A stretch of DNA of 64,000 bases from SAR116 cluster alpha proteobacterium HIMB100 (GTDB lineage Bacteria > Pseudomonadota > Alphaproteobacteria > Puniceispirillales > Puniceispirillaceae): the NCBI GenBank assembly GCA_000238815.2, contig AFXB01000010.1, forward strand, positions 124,001 to 188,000, written 5' to 3'. A program made the position numbers and the translations under genes. The notes under the pieces are model-generated. The model saw nothing but the letters and a program-made list of their open reading frames with translations. It did not search any database and was not told the origin of the DNA. Every line of letters starts with the position of its first letter. Position 1 is the first letter of the stretch. This document shows positions 29,483 to 39,939 of the stretch, one piece after another.

Positions 29483-30033
29483 ATGAGCACGCAAGAAACC
29501 ACCCTTTTTGATACCCATGCCGCTGTCAAACGGTTAACAGAGGCAGGTATGCCTGTATCCCAAGCTGAGGCAGTGGTCGCCAGCCAGGCAGAGGTCATGC
29601 TGCATAGTCTGGCCAATAAGCAGGATATTGAAAGCTTTCGCAGCGAGACCACAGAGATGGGAGGTGGCTGACTGTCACCGAAATATCGCACTGACCCGCA
29701 AAGATGTGGAAAATTTGCAATCTGAAACCCGCAAAGATATTGCCACTATTCATAAAGATATTGAGGCCTTACGGGCAGAGCTGAAAACAGATATCGAAGC
29801 CTTACGCGGACACCAAGAAAGATATCAGCATCATCCAAAAGGAGATTGCGGTCGTCCGCGCGGAAGCCAAACAAGATGTCACTTTGATCCGAAAAGATAT
29901 CGAAATCCTTCGTGCCGAACTGAGCCGCGATCTGGCAGATGGGCTGCATCGCCAGAACCGCTTTATGCTGACCGCGCTGATGGGCTTTGCCCTGCTGATT
30001 ATCGCTTCTATTGAGGTCAGGTTGCTGGCCTGA
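29483..30033 (+). pseudogene. Frameshifted DUF1640 coiled-coil membrane protein gene
   Basis: The first frame (29483-29671) gives FDTHAAVKRLTEAGMPVSQAEAVV, the DUF1640 N-terminus. Continuity then needs one shift near 29657-29661 (an extra G in ATGGGAGG) and another near 29805-29812 (apparent loss of a CG in CGCGGAC). The corrected protein has repeated coiled-coil heptads (TRKDVENLQSETRKDIATIH, KKDISIIQKEIAVVRAE) and a C-terminal membrane helix (FMLTALMGFALLIIASI). Intact homologues are coiled-coil membrane proteins related to mitochondrial CCDC90/MCUR1. An intact paralogue lies at 31425-31802. Sequencing error at two sites is the main alternative. Confidence 0.75.
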
Positions 30034-30051
30034 CGCCCCCTGCCCTCAGTT

Positions 30052-31260
<1,209 letters not shown>

Positions 31261-31424
31261 TTATGCGAAAAAGGTGGTGAGGGGGGTAAATATGCCCCGT
31301 AATACTTGCCCGGGGAAAATAAGCCAAAACCACAGGCGATGTAAAGAGAAGAGGTTTTTTCAGCACATACAGAAAAGAAAATGCGGCAGGGCTTGTGCGG
31401 TTGGGGGCTTGGTCCGGGCGGGCG

Positions 31425-31802
31425 TCAGGTCAAGATGGTCAGAAGAAAACCAATAATGGTACAGCTGGCCAGCACACCAATCATCTGGGTGGTGACAATT
31501 TTGCGCTCCAGACGCTGTTGAACAGCCTGAAGCTTTAAATCCATCCGCTCTTCCAGCGCGATCATATCCTTGCGGATAGATTCTTCCAGCGCGGCTATTT
31601 CTGCCCGCAGGCTGGTGTCCAGCGTGGCCATGTCTGATGTCAGCCCTGTGATCTGTTTCTGCAGGGCGCGGATATCGGCCTTAGTGGCAACCTGTTTGGT
31701 GAGAATGGTGGCATAGGTTTCGGCCAGAACCTCTGCCTGTTCGACAGCCATTCCGGCTCTGGTCAGGTCTTTCACGAATTTATGCGTGTCAAACGCCAGC
31801 AT
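31425..31802 (-). CDS. DUF1640 coiled-coil membrane protein
   Basis: The 125-residue protein begins FDTHKFVKDLTRAGMAVEQAEVLAE, the DUF1640 signature, continues as a long coiled coil (about residues 35-100) and ends in one membrane helix (TQMIGVLASCTIIGFLLTIL). It is the intact relative of the frameshifted copy at 29483-30033. Its role in bacteria is unknown; the mitochondrial relatives are calcium-uniporter-associated coiled-coil proteins, which should not be transferred directly. Confidence 0.85.
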   Translation of the reverse strand: MLAFDTHKFVKDLTRAGMAVEQAEVLAETYATILTKQVATKADIRALQKQITGLTSDMATLDTSLRAEIAALEESIRKDMIALEERMDLKLQAVQQRLERKIVTTQMIGVLASCTIIGFLLTILT

Positions 31803-32039
31803 GAATTGTCAGGCCCTTTCCCATGCGCGTGCAATGATAAACTTCAAAGAGTGTATTATGTTTTGTCAACACACGCAAGAGTGGTGCGGGAACAGCGTTC
31901 ATGACCCCCTCACCTGTTGGCAGCAAAATGCGTGCCGATAATTTACCTCAGTTACATCTGTGGTCAAAGCTGCCCTGTTTACCTGCCCTCTTTCATCTGC
32001 CCCTTTTCTTATGGCCATCAGAAGACTATCTTCAGAGCC

Positions 32040-34202
32040 ATGGACAGTGAGACCGAAATTATCCGAAAAGAAAATATCCTGACCGACCGGACGCCGCAGC
32101 CGGCCGATTACCATCTGGATTCAGAATTCGCCCCGAACGGCGATCAGCCCACCGCGATTAAAGAGCTGTCCGGCGGAGTGAGCGGCGGTGAACGTGATCA
32201 GGTATTATTGGGCGTGACCGGATCCGGCAAGACCTTTACCATCGCCCATGTGATCAAAAATGCACAGCGGCCGGCGCTGATCCTGGCCCCGAACAAGACG
32301 CTGGCGGCCCAGCTTTATGGCGAGATGAAAGCCCTGTTCCCCGATAATGCGGTGGAATATTTCGTGTCTTACTATGATTATTATCAGCCAGAAGCCTATG
32401 TGCCGCGGTCAGATACCTATATCGAAAAGGAATCATCCATCAATGAGCAGATTGACCGGATGCGCCATTCCGCCACACGCGCGCTGCTGGAACGTGATGA
32501 TGTGATTATTGTGGCGTCTGTGTCCTGTATCTATGGGATTGGGTCTGTTGAAACCTATTCCACCATGACGCTGCGCCTGGCCGTCGGCGAAGAGCATGAG
32601 CGGCAGACCCTGTTGCGGGCCTTCACCGAATTACAGTACCGGCGCAATGATCTGAATTTCGGGCGCGGCAGTTTCCGCGTGCGCGGTGATAATGTGGAAT
32701 TATTCCCTGCACATCTGGAAGACAGGGCCTGGCGCATCAGCCTGTTCGGGGATGAAATTGAGGAGATGTGGGAGTTTGACCCGCTGACCGGTGAGAAAAC
32801 ACGGAGCCTGGAGAAAATCACCGTCTTTGCGAATTCGCATTATGTCACCCCCCGCCCGACTTTGCAGCAGGCGGTCAAGCAAATCGGCGCAGAGCTGACC
32901 ACACGGCTGGCCGAATTTAATGAGAGCGGCAAATTGCTGGAGGCCCAGAGGCTGCAGCAGCGCACGCAGTTTGATTTAGAAATGATCGAGGCGACCGGAA
33001 GCTGTAACGGGATTGAGAATTATTCGCGCTATCTGTCCGGGCGCGGCCCAGGTGAGCCGCCGCCGACTTTGTTTGAATATCTGCCGGAAAATGCGCTTCT
33101 GGTGGTGGATGAAAGTCATGTGACCGTGCCGCAAATCGGGGCGATGTATAAAGGGGATTTCGCGCGTAAATCCACCTTGTCAGATTATGGTTTCCGGCTG
33201 CCATCCTGCCTGGATAACCGGCCCTTGAAATTTGAGGAATGGGAGGCGTTTCGCCCGCAGACCATTTATGTATCTGCCACACCGGGAAGCTGGGAGCTGG
33301 AGCAGACAGGCGGGGTGTTCACCGAACAGGTGGTCCGCCCCACGGGGCTGATTGACCCTGTCTGCGAGGTCCGGCCAACCGAAACACAAGTCGATGATAT
33401 CATCGCCGAATGCCGCGCGGCAGCAGAAGCGGGAACCCGTGTTCTGGTCACCACCCTGACCAAGAAGATGGCAGAGGCCTTAACCGAATATATGCATGAA
33501 GCCGGCATTAAAGTGCGCTATGTGCATTCAGATGTGGATACGCTGGAGCGGATTGAGATTATCCGCGATCTGCGCCTTGGCGTGTTTGACGTTTTGATCG
33601 GGATTAACCTGCTGCGTGAGGGGCTCGATATTCCGGAATGTGCGCTGGTCGGCATATTGGATGCAGATAAAGAAGGCTATCTGCGGTCCAGAACATCGCT
33701 GGTGCAGACCATCGGCCGGGCCGCCCGAAACGCTGAGGGGCGGGTGATTTTATATGCTGATAAAATCACCGACAGTATGGATTATGCCTTGTCTGAGACT
33801 AAACGGCGCAGAGAAAAACAACAGGCCTGGAATGAGGCCAACGGCATCACCCCGCAGACCGTGAAAAAACAAATCGCCGATATCCTGGATTCTGTTTATG
33901 AACGGGCTGACCATGTAAATGTGAAAGTGGCCGGCAACGCCCCGCTGGTGGAAAAAGATTTAAAAACCATCATTGCTGAATTAGAAGTGCAGATGCGCGA
34001 GGCCGCAGCCAATCTGGAGTTTGAAGAAGCGGCCCGTCTGCGGGATGAGCTGCGCCGTCTGGAAGCCAAGGATTTAGGCCTGGACGGGCCAGGCATGGCC
34101 AAAGCAGCGGTGGTGCCGCGAGCCTCAGCCCATGTCAATGTGAGAGGCGCGGAAATAGACGCGCCAATTCAGCCGCCCTCAGGCCGGAAGCCAAAGCGCT
34201 AG
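32040..34202 (+). CDS. uvrB: Excinuclease ABC subunit B
   Basis: The 720-residue protein is the damage-verifying helicase-like subunit of nucleotide excision repair. Walker A is [10 protein letters not shown], the DNA-inserting beta-hairpin is [20 protein letters not shown], the helicase C motifs include [12 protein letters not shown] and QTIGRAARN, and the C-terminal UVR domain ([28 protein letters not shown]) contacts UvrC. I chose ATG 32040; the frame is open further upstream but that part is unlike UvrB. uvrC is 2.3 kb downstream on the same strand. I saw no alphaproteobacterial LexA box (GTTC-N7-GTTC) upstream. Confidence 0.97.
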   Translation: MDSETEIIRKENILTDRTPQPADYHLDSEFAPNGDQPTAIKELSGGVSGGERDQVLLGVTGSGKTFTIAHVIKNAQRPALILAPNKTLAAQLYGEMKALFPDNAVEYFVSYYDYYQPEAYVPRSDTYIEKESSINEQIDRMRHSATRALLERDDVIIVASVSCIYGIGSVETYSTMTLRLAVGEEHERQTLLRAFTELQYRRNDLNFGRGSFRVRGDNVELFPAHLEDRAWRISLFGDEIEEMWEFDPLTGEKTRSLEKITVFANSHYVTPRPTLQQAVKQIGAELTTRLAEFNESGKLLEAQRLQQRTQFDLEMIEATGSCNGIENYSRYLSGRGPGEPPPTLFEYLPENALLVVDESHVTVPQIGAMYKGDFARKSTLSDYGFRLPSCLDNRPLKFEEWEAFRPQTIYVSATPGSWELEQTGGVFTEQVVRPTGLIDPVCEVRPTETQVDDIIAECRAAAEAGTRVLVTTLTKKMAEALTEYMHEAGIKVRYVHSDVDTLERIEIIRDLRLGVFDVLIGINLLREGLDIPECALVGILDADKEGYLRSRTSLVQTIGRAARNAEGRVILYADKITDSMDYALSETKRRREKQQAWNEANGITPQTVKKQIADILDSVYERADHVNVKVAGNAPLVEKDLKTIIAELEVQMREAAANLEFEEAARLRDELRRLEAKDLGLDGPGMAKAAVVPRASAHVNVRGAEIDAPIQPPSGRKPKR

Positions 34203-34225
34203 CTCCGCCCTAATTTGCACCTCCC

Positions 34226-35134
34226 TCAGCCGCGGTTGGCGAGCCAGAGGCCGGGCAGGATCAAAGACAGGCCGATAAGATGATAGCCGGATAACACCTC
34301 GCCCAGCAGGGCAATCGCCAGCCCCGCATTATAGACCGGCACAATATAAAGCACCGCCCCTGCCCGTGCCGCCCCCAGACGCGCCACAATATACCCATAG
34401 GATAAATACGCCCCGATTGACGAGATAAAGACCAGAACCGCAATCGCCGCCAGCACATCAGCCGTAAAAGAGATGGTGTGGGTCTGGACAGCCAGCTCAT
34501 AGACCATAAACGGCAGATGCCAGAGCGCACCCGCCGCGGCACAGGCCGCAAAGCGCAGCAGCGGCGGCAGCGCAGACGGGCGGTATTTCAGCCCCAGCGA
34601 ATAAAAGGCAAAGGCCAGCGTGCCCACCACCACCAGAAGATCGCCACTGTTCACCGCCAGCCCCGCCAGCACAGAGATATCGCCGCGGATCAGAATAACC
34701 GCCACACCCAAAAAGCCGCACACCATACCCACCATCGCGGCAGGCCGCACAGCCACCCGATACAGACCAAAGCCAAAAGCGAGTATCAGCAACGGGCAGA
34801 CCGAATAAATCAACCCGATATTGGTCGCAGTGGTATAATGGCCAGCCAGATAAATCGGCGCCCCGCATAAGCCCATACCAAGCCCGCCGAGCCAGATAAT
34901 CTGGCCCGCCTCAGCCCGCAAGGCCGGCAGATGCGCCCTGATCCGGGGCCAGAGCACCACCCCCAGAAGCACCGCCACAAGCCCCCAACGCAACACCGCC
35001 ATGGTCACCGGCGGCATTGTGCCCGCCATCGCCCGGGCCAGCAGCATGTTTGAGCAAAAACAGGCCGGAGAAATAAACACCATGAGGATGGCCAGCCGGT
35101 TTTTCATCTTTTCAGTCAGAAATGCGGCAGTCAT
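34226..35134 (-). CDS. EamA/DMT-family transporter
   Basis: The 302-residue protein is almost entirely hydrophobic with about ten predicted membrane helices, arranged as two EamA repeats (FISPACFCSNMLLARAMAG... and VGTLAFAFYSLGLKYRP...). It belongs to the drug/metabolite transporter superfamily, inner-membrane exporters of small molecules. The ATG at 35134 is supported by AGAGGA six bases upstream. It is convergent with uvrB and divergent from the CaCA antiporter. Substrate cannot be inferred. Confidence 0.88.
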   Translation of the reverse strand: MTAAFLTEKMKNRLAILMVFISPACFCSNMLLARAMAGTMPPVTMAVLRWGLVAVLLGVVLWPRIRAHLPALRAEAGQIIWLGGLGMGLCGAPIYLAGHYTTATNIGLIYSVCPLLILAFGFGLYRVAVRPAAMVGMVCGFLGVAVILIRGDISVLAGLAVNSGDLLVVVGTLAFAFYSLGLKYRPSALPPLLRFAACAAAGALWHLPFMVYELAVQTHTISFTADVLAAIAVLVFISSIGAYLSYGYIVARLGAARAGAVLYIVPVYNAGLAIALLGEVLSGYHLIGLSLILPGLWLANRG

Positions 35135-35208
35135 CGGCTTTCCTCTTCAGTCTGTCGGCCTGTTCTGATATTCCCGCAACAGCAAAGCCAGCGCAAGAGA
35201 GGCCCGTT

Positions 35209-36171
35209 ATGACCGCCGGACTAACAGAGATATTTGTTTATGCCGCCTTAGGCTTAGGTGGCGTACTGATTGGCGGCGCGGTTCTGATCCCCGGTGTGGT
35301 CAGCCTGGCCCGCCATTTGGGCCTGCCCGCAGCCGTGGTGGCCGTGATTGTGATTGCCGGCGGCACATCCGCACCAGAATTGCTGGTGTCTGTGGATGCC
35401 GCCCTGGTTGGTGCGCCCGGGATTGTGTGGGGAAACCTGGTCGGTTCTAATATTGCCAATATCCTGTTGGTACTGGGGCTGGGGATGCTGATCCAGCCAG
35501 TGATTGCCGCTGCGGCCATACGTGGCCAGCTGCTGGTGATGGGCGGGCTGACCCTGCTGGTCTGGGGCATTTGCGCAGCAGGCGGGCTGACCGGGGCTGC
35601 TGGCAAGCTGGTCAGTGGCGGGCTGATTGTCGGCTTTGCTGTGTGGATGGTCAGGTTGCTGCGTCAGCCAGAAGGACAGTCCCCGCTGGAGGCCAGCGCA
35701 GATGAGGCGCAGCTGCCTGTGCTGCGGGCCGGCCTTTACGCGCTGGGCGGTATTGGCTGTCTGGTCGCCGGTGCAGATGCCTTTGTCTGGTCAGGGGCTG
35801 AACTGGCCCGGTTCTGGGGCTGGCCTGAATCGCTTATTGGCATGAGCATCATCGCCATCGGCACATCGTTGCCGGAAATCATTTCTGTGCTAGCCAGCCT
35901 GTGGCAAAAACGAGACGATATCGCGCTGGGCAGCGTGGTGGGATCAAACCTGTTTAATTTCAGCCTGGTGCTGGGTGCCGCCGGGCTGGCAGGCCCGCTG
36001 CCCGCAGATCCGGTGACGATGACGATGCTGATGCCGGTTCTGGCCGTCGCCAGCTTTGTGCTGATTGGCCTGAGCCTGCTGAAACAACCTCTGGGCGTTC
36101 GCTCAGGTCTTGTTTTTGTTGGATTTTATCTGGCCTTTTTAAGCCTGCAATTAGGCGCATACAACGCATAG
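35209..36171 (+). CDS. Calcium/sodium antiporter (CaCA family, YrbG-like)
   Basis: The 320-residue inner-membrane protein has the two alpha-repeats that form the ion site of CaCA exchangers: GGTSAPELLVSVDAAL with GNLVGSNIANILLVLG in the first half, and IGTSLPEIISVLAS with GSVVGSNLFNFSLVLG in the second. The conserved acidic residue of each repeat is present. ATG 35209 has AGAGG seven bases upstream; earlier in-frame starts lie in the divergent promoter region. It should exchange Na+ or H+ for Ca2+. Confidence 0.93.
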   Translation: MTAGLTEIFVYAALGLGGVLIGGAVLIPGVVSLARHLGLPAAVVAVIVIAGGTSAPELLVSVDAALVGAPGIVWGNLVGSNIANILLVLGLGMLIQPVIAAAAIRGQLLVMGGLTLLVWGICAAGGLTGAAGKLVSGGLIVGFAVWMVRLLRQPEGQSPLEASADEAQLPVLRAGLYALGGIGCLVAGADAFVWSGAELARFWGWPESLIGMSIIAIGTSLPEIISVLASLWQKRDDIALGSVVGSNLFNFSLVLGAAGLAGPLPADPVTMTMLMPVLAVASFVLIGLSLLKQPLGVRSGLVFVGFYLAFLSLQLGAYNA

Positions 36172-36292
36172 TTTTGCACAAGAGCCGCAAAAGGACATAA
36201 TTGTGATACAAATCTGCTACATTTCCCTAAAAAACAGGTATTTTTTCGCTTGATTTATCCTAACATATTGATTTTACTCCGTTCTTATAAAA

Positions 36293-36313
36293 TGCCTAAA
36301 AATTAGGCTTTTT
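36293..36313 (+). terminator. Small intrinsic terminator-like hairpin after the antiporter gene
   Basis: GCCTAA and TTAGGC form a 6-bp stem with an AAA loop, followed by TTTTT. It lies about 120 bases beyond the antiporter stop in an AT-rich stretch. Low stem stability makes it uncertain. Confidence 0.45.
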
Positions 36314-36371
36314 GGTCTAACCCGCCTGTTTCTGCGCCTTGCGGGCCCAAAACCGGAACAAGTCCACAAAG

Positions 36372-36394
36372 TTATCCACAGGAATCGGGGATAA
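36372..36394. promoter_or_regulatory. DnaA box and neighbouring related box
   Basis: TTATCCACA at 36372-36380 matches the DnaA-box consensus exactly. An inverted relative, TTATCCCCG on the minus strand (36386-36394), sits six bases away, and AGTCCACA (36361-36368) just before it is a weaker match. An AT-rich stretch lies immediately upstream. This could be a DnaA-titrating or regulatory site or part of an origin; a single perfect box also occurs by chance. Confidence 0.4.
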
Positions 36395-36511
36395 CAATCC
36401 GGCCTGTTGGCACAGCGTTCCAGACAGGTGATTCGACCAGATCACAGATACAGGACAGCAGGCCAGGCAGGGCTTGAAACAGACACCATTCCAGACCAGT
36501 ATGAAGAGGCC

Positions 36512-38434
36512 ATGACAGACAGATCACAGATCACAGATACCCCCGGCCAGGAGACAGATACACCTGATATACCTGATTTCGGGCGCGGGCTGGCCTATCT
36601 GAAACAGCAGGTCAAAACCCTGCCGCATCAGCCTGGTGTATACCGGATGTTCAATGCTGCCGGAGAGTCACTTTATGTGGGTAAGGCGCGGCATCTGGCA
36701 CGGCGGGTGACCAGCTATACCCAGCCCAACAGATTATCAAACCGGCTGATTCAGATGGTGTCTGAAACCGTGCATCTGGAGATCACCGTCACCACATCAG
36801 AGGTAGAGGCCCTGTTGCTGGAGGCCAATCTGATTAAGCGGCTGCGGCCGCGCTATAATATCCTGTTAAAAGATGACAAAAGCTTTGCCCATATTCTGTT
36901 GACCGATGCACATGATTTCCCGCAGATGACCAAGCATCGTGGCGCGCAGAACCGAAAAGGGGTGTATTTCGGCCCGTTTGCCTCTGCCGGGGCGGTAAAC
37001 CGGACCTTGTCTGCGCTGTCCCGGGCCTTTTTGTTGCGGACCTGCACAGATTCCATGTTTGAAGCGCGTTCCCGGCCCTGTCTGCAATATCAGATCAAAC
37101 GCTGTTCAGCCCCATGTGTCGGCTATGTCAGCGCAGCAGATTATGCCGCCCAGGTTGCCGAGGCCCGGGCCTTTCTGTCAGGCCGGTCAGATGATATTCA
37201 GCGCCGTTATGCAACTGCCATGCAGGATGCATCGGACCAGCTGGAATTTGAGATGGCAGCGTTATGGCGGAACCGGATACGCGCCCTGACCGCGATACAA
37301 GCCAATCAGGATATTAACCTGCAGGGGCTGATCGATGCGGATATCATCGCGGTCCACCGGTCAGGCGGCGTGTCTGCTGTTCAGATTTTCTTTATCCGGG
37401 GCGGGGCGAATTTCGGCAATACCGCTTTTTTCCCCAAACATGAAGACAGCGCAAGTGACGGCGATGTGATCGCCGCCTTTATCAGCCAGTTTTATGATGA
37501 ACGGATCCCGCCAAAGATGGTTCTGGTCAGTGCATTGCCTGATGAGCACGGGCTGCTGGCCGAAGCCTTGTCAGTGTCTGCCGGCCATAAAATTGAGCTA
37601 AGCCGTCCGCAACGCGGGACCCGGCGCAAGCTGGTGGAGATGGCCCTGCGCAATGCTGAAGAGGCGCTGTCCCGCAAATTGGCCGACACCAGCAGCCAGG
37701 CACGGCTGCTGGGCGGGGTGGCAGATTTATTCGGGCTGGACGGCCCGCCGCAACGTATTGAAATTTATGATAATTCGCATATTCAGGGTGCCCATGCGGT
37801 TGGCGGTATGGTGGTGGCCGGGCCAGAAGGATTTATCAAAACCGCCTATCGTAAATTTAACATGAAAGAGGACGGGGCTTACAGCGTCACAGACGGTGAT
37901 GATTTTGCAATGATGCGGCAGATGATCTTTCGCCGGTTCGAACGGGCCTTAAAAGAAGACCCGGGGCGCGAGACCACAAGCTGGCCTGATTTGCTGCTGA
38001 TTGATGGCGGCCGCGGCCAGCTGAATGCGGTGACCGCGGTGATGGCAGAATTAGGGCTGGAAGATATCTGTGTTGTGGCTGTGTCAAAAGGACCAGACCG
38101 CAATGCCGGTCGTGAACAGTTCCATATGGATGGCCAGGACAGCTTTACCCTGCCGCACAGTGATCAGGTGATGCATTATCTGCAGCGTCTGCGCGATGAG
38201 GCGCACCGGTTCGCGATTGGCAGCCATCGCGCACGGCGGACCAAACAGACCCTGAAAAACCCGCTTGACGGGCTGCCCGGGATTGGGCCCCGGCGCAAAA
38301 AAGCGCTGTTGGCCCATTTCGGTTCGGCCAGAGCGGTAGCCAGGGCCGGTGTACGTGACCTGAGCGCGGTTGACGGGGTGTCAGACGCGCTGGCGCAGTC
38401 CATCTATGACTGGTTCCATGAGACAAAACCGTAA
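36512..38434 (+). CDS. uvrC: Excinuclease ABC subunit C
   Basis: The 640-residue nuclease cuts on both sides of a lesion marked by UvrB. The N-terminal GIY-YIG domain is visible (LPHQPGVYRMFNAAGESLYVGKARHLARRV), then a cysteine cluster (CTDSMFEARSRPCLQYQIKRCSAPCVGY), a UVR motif, the RNase H-like domain (IEIYDNSHIQGAHAVGGMVV, LLIDGGRGQLNAV) and C-terminal helix-hairpin-helix repeats (LPGIGPRRKKALLAHFG). I chose ATG 36512, preceded by GAAGAGG, since the upstream extension is low-complexity. pgsA follows 109 bases downstream, an order seen in many bacteria. Confidence 0.97.
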   Translation: MTDRSQITDTPGQETDTPDIPDFGRGLAYLKQQVKTLPHQPGVYRMFNAAGESLYVGKARHLARRVTSYTQPNRLSNRLIQMVSETVHLEITVTTSEVEALLLEANLIKRLRPRYNILLKDDKSFAHILLTDAHDFPQMTKHRGAQNRKGVYFGPFASAGAVNRTLSALSRAFLLRTCTDSMFEARSRPCLQYQIKRCSAPCVGYVSAADYAAQVAEARAFLSGRSDDIQRRYATAMQDASDQLEFEMAALWRNRIRALTAIQANQDINLQGLIDADIIAVHRSGGVSAVQIFFIRGGANFGNTAFFPKHEDSASDGDVIAAFISQFYDERIPPKMVLVSALPDEHGLLAEALSVSAGHKIELSRPQRGTRRKLVEMALRNAEEALSRKLADTSSQARLLGGVADLFGLDGPPQRIEIYDNSHIQGAHAVGGMVVAGPEGFIKTAYRKFNMKEDGAYSVTDGDDFAMMRQMIFRRFERALKEDPGRETTSWPDLLLIDGGRGQLNAVTAVMAELGLEDICVVAVSKGPDRNAGREQFHMDGQDSFTLPHSDQVMHYLQRLRDEAHRFAIGSHRARRTKQTLKNPLDGLPGIGPRRKKALLAHFGSARAVARAGVRDLSAVDGVSDALAQSIYDWFHETKP

Positions 38435-38543
38435 ATTGGCGTAAATATGGGGTGAACAGGGCTGGACGTCACGTCTTACCAGCGATAATACTGAACAGAC
38501 GAGCTTCAGCACCAAACCGCTTCAGACAACAGATACAGAGCAG

Positions 38544-39101
38544 ATGAGACAACATATCCCCAATTTTGTGACTGGCGTCAGGATTCTGCTCACGCCGCTG
38601 ATCGCTTTTGTGATCTGGCAGCCGCAAACGGCATTTTTGGCGGCGCTTGGTTTGTTTTTATTTATCATTGCTGGGGCCTCTGACTGGCTGGATGGCTATC
38701 TGGCGCGGCAGATGAATATTATCTCGCCTGTGGGACGGATGCTGGATCCGATTGCCGATAAGTTGTTGGTGGCGGCCTGTTTGCTGGCGCTGGCGGCCGG
38801 CCGGGTCGCAGATGCGGTGTTCCTGGTTCCGGCTTTGATTATCCTGATGCGTGAATTTCTGGTCTCTGGCTTACGTGAACATTTGGCCGGTGCAGAAGTG
38901 GTGGTCCCGGTCAGCATGACCGCGAAATGGAAAACAGCTGTGCAGATGGTCGCGCTGGGCTGTTTGATCGGCGCCCCTGTTCTGGCCGGCGATACCCGCA
39001 TAATGGCAGAAACAGCGGGGCTGGTGCTGTTATGGGTGGCCGCCGCCCTGACCGTACAGACAGGAATTTTATATTTCCGCGCCGGCGCAAAGCATCTGTA
39101 A
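38544..39101 (+). CDS. pgsA: CDP-diacylglycerol--glycerol-3-phosphate 3-phosphatidyltransferase
   Basis: The 185-residue inner-membrane enzyme makes phosphatidylglycerophosphate, precursor of phosphatidylglycerol and cardiolipin. It has the CDP-alcohol phosphotransferase signature DWLDGYLARQMNIISPVGRMLDPIADK, holding the conserved aspartates, and several membrane helices. It starts NFVTGVRILLTPLIAFVIW. It follows uvrC. Downstream lies a frameshifted small gene. Confidence 0.95.
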   Translation: MRQHIPNFVTGVRILLTPLIAFVIWQPQTAFLAALGLFLFIIAGASDWLDGYLARQMNIISPVGRMLDPIADKLLVAACLLALAAGRVADAVFLVPALIILMREFLVSGLREHLAGAEVVVPVSMTAKWKTAVQMVALGCLIGAPVLAGDTRIMAETAGLVLLWVAAALTVQTGILYFRAGAKHL

Positions 39102-39216
39102 AACAGCGTCTTGCTTCTGGTGTCTGGCCTCTGATGTCAGGTGTCAAGCTTTTACGAAAAATTAAGGTTGTTCTGCTAGACTGAGGCTTTGTTGATCCCG
39201 CAACCAGCAGGAGCGC

Positions 39217-39526
39217 ATGATGATGGCCACACGACCCCAAGGCGACACCCCTATACGGGCAGTGTTGCAGCAGTTATTTTCTGAAGCGATCGCCGAAGGC
39301 CAGCCTTCGGTACGGGTCCGTTCAGAAGATGTGCATATCGCCGCGGGGGCAGGCCACTGATATCGCCAGCTGTCGCCAGATGATGGTGCGCGAAATGGGC
39401 CGCCGGGACCGGATTGAGGCGACCCCGCCCAAAGGGCTGGGCGCGGGGCTGATTATCCGTTACGCCCTGCCGCGGCGCATAGGTGGCCGCCTGCCGCGGA
39501 GTTTCTTTTCAAAACTGATGGGGTGA
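39217..39526 (+). pseudogene. Frameshifted small conserved protein gene
   Basis: The first frame runs from ATG 39217 (alternative 39220, with AGGAG upstream) through IRAVLQQLFSEAIAEGQPSV and RVRSEDVHIAAG to a TGA at 39358-39360. The next frame continues smoothly with QATDIASCRQMMVREMGRRDRIEATPPKGLGAGLIIRYALPRR to 39524-39526. One extra G in the G-run near 39345-39349 explains the break. The restored product of about 102 residues resembles short uncharacterised alphaproteobacterial proteins whose C-terminus ends in a PPKGxGAxLxIxYxLPR pattern. Function unknown; a sequencing error in the homopolymer is possible. Confidence 0.6.
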
Positions 39527-39597
39527 TTTTAAAAAAGTTTGCCAATAGCCCTATTCTTGAGGCTGGCATTCAATCCCCCCCTCACAGGAGCCTTTCA

Positions 39598-39939
39598 ATG
39601 TCAACCATGAATATATCCCTGCCTGAGCAGATGAAGGCATGGGTAGAAGAACAGACAGAAGACGGCAAGTTCAGCAATTTAAGTCATTATGTCCGGCATC
39701 TGATCCGGTGTGATCAGGAACGCGCAGAAGTGGTACGGCTGACCAAAGCTAAATATGAAAAGGGGCTGGCCAGTGGTGAGCCGGACCCTTTTGATGCAGA
39801 GGCGTTCAAAAAGAGGATGCGGCGCAAGCACAGACCTTTCAGAACCAGAAACGAGCTAAACCCTTGCCCCTCTAGCCCCGGCCGTTCACCAGATCAGCAT
39901 AACCGTCAACAAAGGCGCGGGTGGTTTCCGCCGGGGTGA
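39598..39939 (+). CDS. ParD-like antitoxin without a partner toxin
   Basis: The 113-residue frame begins MSTMNISLPEQMKAWVEEQTEDGKFSNLSHYVRHLIRCDQERAE, a clear ribbon-helix-helix ParD/CopG antitoxin N-terminus, with AGGAG seven bases before the ATG. Typical ParD proteins end around KRMRRKH, near residue 80. Here the frame runs on about 30 residues and overlaps the 3' end of ilvE on the opposite strand by 68 bases. No ParE toxin follows, so the toxin gene has probably been lost. The tail may be read-through of a lost stop. Confidence 0.7.
   Translation: MSTMNISLPEQMKAWVEEQTEDGKFSNLSHYVRHLIRCDQERAEVVRLTKAKYEKGLASGEPDPFDAEAFKKRMRRKHRPFRTRNELNPCPSSPGRSPDQHNRQQRRGWFPPG

Larger units (their letters stand above)
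36172..36511. other. 340-base AT-rich intergenic region before uvrC
   Basis: The first 130 bases are strikingly AT-rich. They are followed by a terminator-like hairpin and, 60 bases on, a consensus DnaA box and a related inverted box. The last 100 bases are ordinary and lead into uvrC. No protein or RNA gene was recognised. See the entries for the hairpin and the DnaA box. Confidence 0.5.

Noticed and set aside
31803-32039. In-frame upstream extension of uvrB by 41 codons
   Set aside because: The extension is cysteine/proline-rich, unlike UvrB N-termini, and ATG 32040 gives a normal-length protein.
39872-39939. ParD tail overlapping ilvE as a designed antisense regulator
   Set aside because: The overlap is short and fits simple loss of the original stop codon; nothing else supports antisense control.
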